DNA of 64,000 nucleotides from Zelopaecilomyces penicillatus. Its lineage: Eukaryota; Ascomycota; Sordariomycetes; Hypocreales; Pseudodiploosporaceae. The stretch covers positions 744,001 through 808,000 of the forward strand of contig VCCP01000008.1 of NCBI GenBank assembly GCA_005765155.1. Direction: 5' to 3'. Shown here one piece after another: positions 58,779-64,000 of the stretch (the first letter of the stretch is position 1; every line of letters begins with the position of its first letter). A program made the position numbers and the translations under genes. The notes beneath the pieces are model-generated. The model was not told the DNA's origin. It searched no databases and saw only the letters and a list, made by a program, of their open reading frames with translations.

Positions 58779-59492
58779 ATGTCGACTACGGAAAACACCA
58801 CAGGCGGGCCTCAGCTCTCCGCCTACGTCAGACAGGCCATCCCCGACTCTGAAATCTGCAACACGGCACTGAAACTCGCCTGGCAAGCCCTTCCCGAAGC
58901 CATCTTCAATCATTCACTGCGCGTCTTCCTCATCGCGCAATGGCTTGCCCGGAAAGAAAACGACGCTGAATGGACTACACCGGCTGATGACCAAAAACTC
59001 GACACGTTATTCGTCGCTTGCATATGCCACGACCTCGGCGCAAGCGACCAATACAACGGCAAGCAGCGCTTCGAAGTCGAAGGCGCCGACGCAGCCAAAG
59101 CCCATCTCCTATCGCATGGCGTTTCCGAACCGCAGAGCCACCAAGCCTGGATCGCCGTCGCGGTGCATTCCAGCCCAGGCATCGCAGAGCGCATCGCCCC
59201 GCTGTCCAGGTTGGTCCGGTATGGCGTCAAGATGGACTTTTCGCCCGTTGCGCAGCGGGATATGGGCGCGCTGGAGTTTTGTGCTGAGATTGAGAGCCAC
59301 CTTCCACGCTTGAGTGCGGAAAAGGTGCTGGGTGATGCTGTCGTGGGCCAGGCGGGGAAGAATGATGGTGGACAGGTTGATGGTTTGACTTGGCAGACCT
59401 CTGATAAGCATCCTTGTGGAAGCTGGCCTGGTGTTTTGCTGCGGGCACACCGGGAGAATCCGGGCTATGACGGTGTTAACCCAGCATTTTAG
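58779..59492 (+). CDS. HD-domain protein, cyanamide-hydratase-like
   Basis: Single exon, 237 residues. The metal-binding HD pattern is visible: His45 in NHSLRVF and His84-Asp85 in CICHDLG, with a further His in VAVHSSPGIA and a late Asp region. The arrangement NHSxRV...ACxxHDLG matches fungal cyanamide hydratase (cyanamide to urea) and its DDI2-type relatives; many paralogues in filamentous fungi have unknown substrates. ATG at 58779 is preceded by CACA and gives the usual N-terminus; the frame extends 14 codons upstream. There is no targeting signal. Intact. Confidence 0.82.
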   Translation: MSTTENTTGGPQLSAYVRQAIPDSEICNTALKLAWQALPEAIFNHSLRVFLIAQWLARKENDAEWTTPADDQKLDTLFVACICHDLGASDQYNGKQRFEVEGADAAKAHLLSHGVSEPQSHQAWIAVAVHSSPGIAERIAPLSRLVRYGVKMDFSPVAQRDMGALEFCAEIESHLPRLSAEKVLGDAVVGQAGKNDGGQVDGLTWQTSDKHPCGSWPGVLLRAHRENPGYDGVNPAF

Positions 59493-59662
59493 AGACAGTC
59501 AGAAGTATTGGATGCCATGTTACCTAATGCCTTGACTGCCTAAGTATCGGGGAACGTGAATATTCAGGAATTAACGAATCAACATGATCTATTTTACGCT
59601 CTTGAATCTCTATGACTACCTATGCAACAACCAGGCTGAAATGTTCTACATCAGTCGCCACC

Positions 59663-61368
59663 TTATAGCTTACTCCCCATGTTGACATGCACTGCCTTGA
59701 CCCGAGAGTACGCCTCAAGAGCAGCCTCACCGAGCTCTCTCCCAATAGAGCTCTGTTTGACACCCCCAAACGGCACTTGCGGATTACAGTCCTGGCTGCT
59801 GTTAATCCAAACCGTGCCGGCATCAAACTTGGCCGCCACGCGGTGTGCCCTCTCTAGATATTTGGTGAAAACCGCTGCGCCTAAACCGTACATTGTGTCG
59901 TTTGCCATTTGGACAGCGGCCTGTTCGTTGCTGAAGCGGCTGATGACGACGACGGGACCAAAGATCTCCTCCCGGTATATGCGCATAGAAGGGTCGACGT
60001 TTGTGAAGACGGTTGGGGCGATGAAGAACCCCTGTTTTGCTCCGTCTTTATTGATAGTAAGAGGATGGCCACCTGCAGCAACAGTGGCTCCCTCATTCTT
60101 CCCAATCTTGATGTATTCAAGGACCCTTTCGTATTGGACTTTGGAAACCTGAGGGCCTTGGTATGTATCTTTGTCCCACTGGTTGCCTACTTTACTGACC
60201 ACCTTGACAGTATCCAAGAATCGAGTAACAAAGTCGTCGTAAATGGCATCGTCAACAAGAATTCGAGATGTGGCAGTGCAGATTTGGCCTTGGTTGGACA
60301 TGATGCCTAGATGCGCCCATTTGACTGCCTGCTCCAAGTCTGCATCCTTGAAAACCAGAAGTGGCGATTTCCCACTCGCTAAGAGAGTGATGCTCTTGAG
60401 AGTCTTGGCAGCAGCAGCCATGATGTTGGCGGCGGTCGTCGTGGAACCAGTGAAAGCAATCTTGTCCACTAGAGGATGGTCTACCAAAGCAGCCCCAGCG
60501 TCCTTGCCGAGTCCGTTGATGATGTTGACTACTCCCGGTGGGAAGCCAGCTTGCTTGATTAACTCACCCAAGACAAGAATGCTAAGGGGAGTCTGTTCCG
60601 CGGCCTTGATGACGACGGTGTTTCCACAGGCGAGTGCCGGACCAAGCTTCCACGCCGCCATGGACAAGGGGTAATTGAAGGGGATGATCTGACCTATTAC
60701 GCCAATAGGCTGACGAATCGTATATGCAAACTTTTGATGCGTGGTGTTGATTGTTTGCCCATATGTCTTGTCTGCCCAGCCAGAGTAGTAACGCATGACG
60801 GCCACAGCCTCGATGAGGTCTGTATTTAAAGCATCGATGTATGACTTCCCTGCGAGACAATCGTTAGTCGAGGAGCTAGAGAAACAACAAAGGAAAAGGT
60901 CATGGTGTTATGCTTACCGCTATCCCATGCATCAATGGTTGCAAACAGCTCTCGCTTTTCTTCCATGAGATCTGCAAGACGCGACATGAGGCGGCCACGA
61001 TCTGAAGGCGGAAGATGCTTCCACGAAGGGTGCTTCAGCGCAGCTTGTGCTGCTTTGACAGCCCTGTCAACATCTTCAGGGCCAGCACCGTGAACAATGG
61101 CGATTTCATCTTCCGTGCTGTTTTATCCTAGGCCGAAGGGCATCAGTTAGTGGTGGTTAATTCCAATGCTGTGGGATGGGATGTAGCGTGGTGGTGGTCA
61201 TGGATCGCTGGAGTTGATATGGTTGATATGCTGGACTTACGCCGGGTCGATGGATGTAAGCCTTTGACCGCCCAGAGACTCGACGAATTCGTTATTAATG
61301 AATAAACCTGTCGGCTGAGAATAGTTGACCCCGTTGGGAGCTGTGAGTTCCACGGATAGGCTTGCCAT
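59663..61368 (-). CDS. aldehyde dehydrogenase family protein lacking the conserved catalytic Glu, C-terminal SKL
   Basis: Exons 61368-61241, 61117-60918 and 60849-59663 give 504 residues, normal for this family. The active-site Cys is present (SNQGQICTA, residue 300), as are the Asn of IPFNYPL (168), the cofactor Lys of VIKAAE (191), EEIFGPV and the PFGGVKQSSIGRELG end. The general-base motif, normally LE-x-GG-K-S, reads LLASGKS, so Glu is replaced by Leu266. The NAD loop GSTxxG reads GSTTTA. The gene is not otherwise decayed: no stop, no frameshift. The last residues are GSKL, a perfect type 1 peroxisomal signal, though many fungal homologues end GNKL, so a one-residue change may explain it. 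Activity as a classical dehydrogenase is doubtful; an esterase-like or structural role is possible. Confidence 0.87.
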
Positions 61369-61710
61369 GGCGGAGGTTGAGTAGGGAAGGTCGGGTTGGG
61401 AGTTGCTATCGCTGTACGTTTCGCTGTACGTCTGTGTCTGTCGATGCCTTTGTTTGATGTAAGCCGTCGTGCTTAGCGAAAACTTGAGTAGGCGGATATA
61501 ACAGGTAGGTAGTTAGATTCACTTGGCACAGATGAGCATTTGTATCCAATAAGCTTGAGTCCTCTCAGTCATAATGATATTGATCACTCAGCTATTGCCG
61601 TATACTCTCATTAAATACATATCAAAAGACTATGTATACCAGAACAGCGGTGTACATAGATCAAAAAAAAAATTAGTGTCCTTTGCCCATCCCCCCAAAC
61701 GGGTGATGCT
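61369..61710. other. promoter region of the aldehyde dehydrogenase gene
   Basis: AT-rich, no gene seen. Confidence 0.5.
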
Positions 61711-62150
61711 ATCAATTAAGAGTCTTGCTAAACGCAATCACGGTCTTTGCTAGATGTAACAGTAACAATAGAGGTCTGTGCCGAGGGATTGCACTTGTCT
61801 AGCTGTGTGGGATTCTCCACACCACCATCCCGTAGCACCAAATTCCGGTGCAGAGGAACGGGAATGAATATTGCAACACAAATTCTCTCTATTATCCCGT
61901 TGTTCTGGAAGAGCTTTTTGGGCGGGCTGTGGTGCAGGCTGTTGGGAGGTTGTTGTGAGGCTGTTGTTGTAAGTAAGGTTTAAAATGAAGTCATCCCCAG
62001 CTTTGACAGATTTCTTCTTATTTAAAGCCCCTTGTATGTACGTAAAACTAGGTATTCTAAATGCACGAGGTATCTAGTCCTATGTCCTTTTACCAAAACT
62101 TGGTGCTATGGGACAGGTATGTGCATGGAGCTAGCACTGTACTAAGGGGC
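61711..62150. mobile_element. MITE-like element, degenerate copy A
   Basis: Shares ordered sequence blocks with the element at 62951-63530: AATTAAGAGT near the left end, TAGCACCAA-TTCC, a block around ATTGCAACACAAATTCT, GAAGAGCTTTTTGGGC, the GGCTGTTGGG-type internal repeats and, on the right, an inverted copy of the TAGCACCAA block. The right terminal repeat is not recognisable, so it is probably truncated or diverged. No coding capacity. Confidence 0.6.
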
Positions 62151-62289
62151 GGCTCATTATGAAATGACTTATGTCGAGACCAGTCTCGACTTGGACTATC
62201 TGTGAAAAGCAAAAAGTGTATCTGAAACAGCAGTGCTCTACTTATAATAAGCATTGATTGCTCAATGACACGGCAACTTCTGCTATGTA

Positions 62290-62410
62290 ACGCCTCGCAA
62301 ATCTGTGCCACAGGCTAGTTCAGTAAAGTCTCCACGCTATCTCGTAGCACGGAATTTAGTGGCAGGCGTACAGCGCAAATGTCTTGCTTCTACAAAGAGG
62401 CAATTACCCT
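62290..62410. mobile_element. possible diverged fragment of the same element
   Basis: Weak resemblance to the left arm of the element: AATCTGTGCC, TCGTAGCAC, AATTTAGTG and CAAAGAGG occur in the same order. Low confidence. Confidence 0.3.
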
Positions 62411-62530
62411 TTGACGCTCACGATAACACCGCGGCCCATGTGACACGCTCTGCGATAACCTAAAACAGCCTGCCCAGCAGCCTCAAAAATAACTCCAAAA
62501 ATGTTCTCTCTAAGCAGCTGAATACAGTGT

Positions 62531-62588
62531 AAAGAGGATTTGTGTTGCACTCTTTATTTCCAGACTCTTATACCAGAACTTGGTGCTA
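62531..62588. mobile_element. inverted fragment of the MITE-like element (copy C)
   Basis: The reverse complement matches the left-arm block at about 63050-63112: it starts TAGCACCAAGTTC and runs to AATCCTCTTT. A solo arm left by rearrangement. Confidence 0.6.
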
Positions 62589-62950
62589 GGAGAGGGGGGT
62601 AATAAGGACTCCGCTAAACTAGTCTTTTGAGTCAAATAGCAAAAGTTGCGGTGTTATTCAGCAATTCTTCTAATAATAAATTATACATCAATATAGATGC
62701 TTTATCATGCTTTAAGGCAATTTATATAAGCCCTGTATAACAAGAACGTGAACCGTTTGGAAGATTTCGCACTCCACATTCAAGATATAGAAGTTGACAC
62801 ATTCTATAGATAATGTACAGCCCTGCAAAATCGTGTTTGATTCGCCGCAGCAGCCGCATGACAGGAGGATGCGCTAAAGTGTCTTTAATAAATTTAATGA
62901 CGCTTGCTGCTACATCTTTTTTTTTTTTCCTCTTCTTGGTAACCTTATAT

Positions 62951-63530
62951 TGTAATTAAGAGTATTGCTAATTACAGTGACGCGAATCATTATTCAAAGT
63001 AACGAAGGTCTATACCACCCTAGATTCTGAACTAACCCCATACATCCATCTAATAGCACCAAGTTCCAGTATAAAGATATAGGAATAGATAGTGCAATAC
63101 AAATCCTCTTTATTATCCAGCTGCTTTAGAAGAGCTTTTGGGCAGGCCGTTATATAGGCTGCTAGGTGGGCTGTTATAAGGTTATTGAGAGGCTCTTGTG
63201 TAGGCTATTGGGCGGGCTGTTGGGTGGGTTGTTGTGAGGCTATTCCGAGGCTGCTGGGCAGGCTGTTGGTCAGGTTATTGTCAGGTTGAAAAAGTGAAGC
63301 TATTGCTAGCTTTAAGAGATTCTTTATAAAGCATCTTTATATAAGCAGTCTATTATGAATGCACTATTCATTCCTATGCCCCTATACCAAATTTTAGTGC
63401 TATGGGATGGGTGTGTGGAGCTAGCGCCGAACTACAGGCCGGTTAGGCACGGCTTGCCACGGCACAGATCTCCGGTCAACTACAAATAACGATTCGCGTC
63501 ACTGCAATTAGCAATGCTTGTAATTAATTG
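62951..63530. mobile_element. MITE-like non-autonomous element with long terminal inverted repeats (copy B)
   Basis: About 580 bases. The 31-base core at 62964-62994 recurs inverted at 63485-63515 with two transition differences; both contain CAGTGACGCGAATC. Further in, left-arm sequence near 63050-63100 is again found inverted near 63365-63410 (TAGCACCAA versus TTTAGTGCTA with flanking matches), so the arms are about 150 bases. The centre (63130-63290) holds GGCTGTTGGG-type short repeats. There is no open frame of transposase size. I could not identify a clean target-site duplication. Confidence 0.7.
63130..63290. repeat. minisatellite-like interior of the MITE-like element
   Basis: Repeated GGCTGTTGGG, GGCTATT and GGTTGTTGTGAGGCT-like units of about 10-20 bases, also present in shorter form in copy A (61920-61975). 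Confidence 0.65.
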
Positions 63531-64000
63531 CTCACATCCAGGAATTAACACTAAAATCTCACACTATTCCGTCCTGTCTGTCTCTATCCCGTACAGTGTC
63601 TGCGCCTTCTAGATCATTCTATGCCAATTAAATGTTTTTTTCGACCTTTGAATATCCCGTGTTTCGGTCAGCCCTTGCTTCTTTCCAACCCCTTATAATA
63701 ACTTAGCCGCCAAATTCTTCGGGTTTCAGAAGCTCAAGGTTCTGAGGTTGCATATCTGGGCAGCCTGGGCAGATCTTACCAATCGAACAAGGGCCTAGAT
63801 GTATATTATTACAATGTAGGGTCCGATTGGTCAGCGAACTCTAGTACCTCGAGGGGTTGTTACTAACGGGGTATATAAATGACTTGTTTCTGGGATGACT
63901 ATGCACTATTCGTAAGAGTTGAATATTATAATTGTAAAAGTTCTTATGCTGATTGACTATACCTTGGCTAGAGGGATAATTAGGCGGCTCAATCCAATAA
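63531..64000. other. no gene recognised
   Basis: AT-rich end of the window without coding features that I can support. Confidence 0.5.

Noticed and set aside
1..64000. CRISPR arrays, rRNA genes, bacterial-type operons or attachment sites
   Set aside because: None seen; the window is eukaryotic nuclear DNA with intron-bearing genes.

Overview
The window is nuclear DNA of a filamentous ascomycete, most likely a member of the Hypocreales. The evidence is short GT-AG introns (about 50-95 nt) with CTAAC/CTGAC-type branch sites, a Zn2Cys6 regulator, a highly reducing polyketide synthase, a TRI5-family terpene synthase, a GH28 pectinase-type enzyme and several small secreted cysteine-rich proteins. 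The order-level assignment is an inference from protein resemblance. Splice models were built by hand: each model given with exact splice coordinates keeps one open frame and restores the expected family motifs.

Layout. 0-16 kb: the 3' part of an MFS transporter, a Zn2Cys6 regulator, a His-rich hypothetical protein, sterol C-5 desaturase (ERG3), a possible small secreted protein, tRNA-Val(AAC), a small Cys-rich gene, an F-box gene broken by a stop codon, and glutamine-dependent NAD synthetase (QNS1). 18-35 kb: a delta12/delta15-type fatty acid desaturase, a lone TRI5-family sesquiterpene synthase, a six-cysteine secreted protein, CTP synthase (URA7), a short-chain dehydrogenase, mitochondrial 2-methylisocitrate lyase, and a Kex2-processed six-cysteine secreted protein. 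37-40 kb: a small N-myristoylation candidate with a G-quadruplex motif in its 3' region, then ribose-5-phosphate isomerase (RKI1). 40-50 kb: a two-gene polyketide locus in which an ER-less HR-PKS is divergent from an af470-like (DUF4188) monooxygenase. 50-57 kb: an F-box gene, a decayed membrane protein resembling UstYa-type proteins, and a small secreted protein with Kex2-like sites and 23-24-residue Trp repeats (possible RiPP precursor). 57-61 kb: a GH28 enzyme, an HD-domain cyanamide-hydratase-like protein, and an aldehyde dehydrogenase that lacks the usual catalytic Glu and ends in SKL. 61.7-63.5 kb: a nest of non-autonomous inverted-repeat elements (MITE-like).

Housekeeping genes (QNS1, URA7, ERG3, RKI1, methylisocitrate lyase) alternate with accessory genes for secondary metabolism and secretion. 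QNS1 needs a single-nucleotide exon to stay in frame. URA7 carries 9-, 8- and 14-nt exons and one GC-AG intron. The most suggestive accessory candidates are the PKS/af470-like pair and the Kex2/Trp-repeat precursor beside a broken UstYa-like gene.
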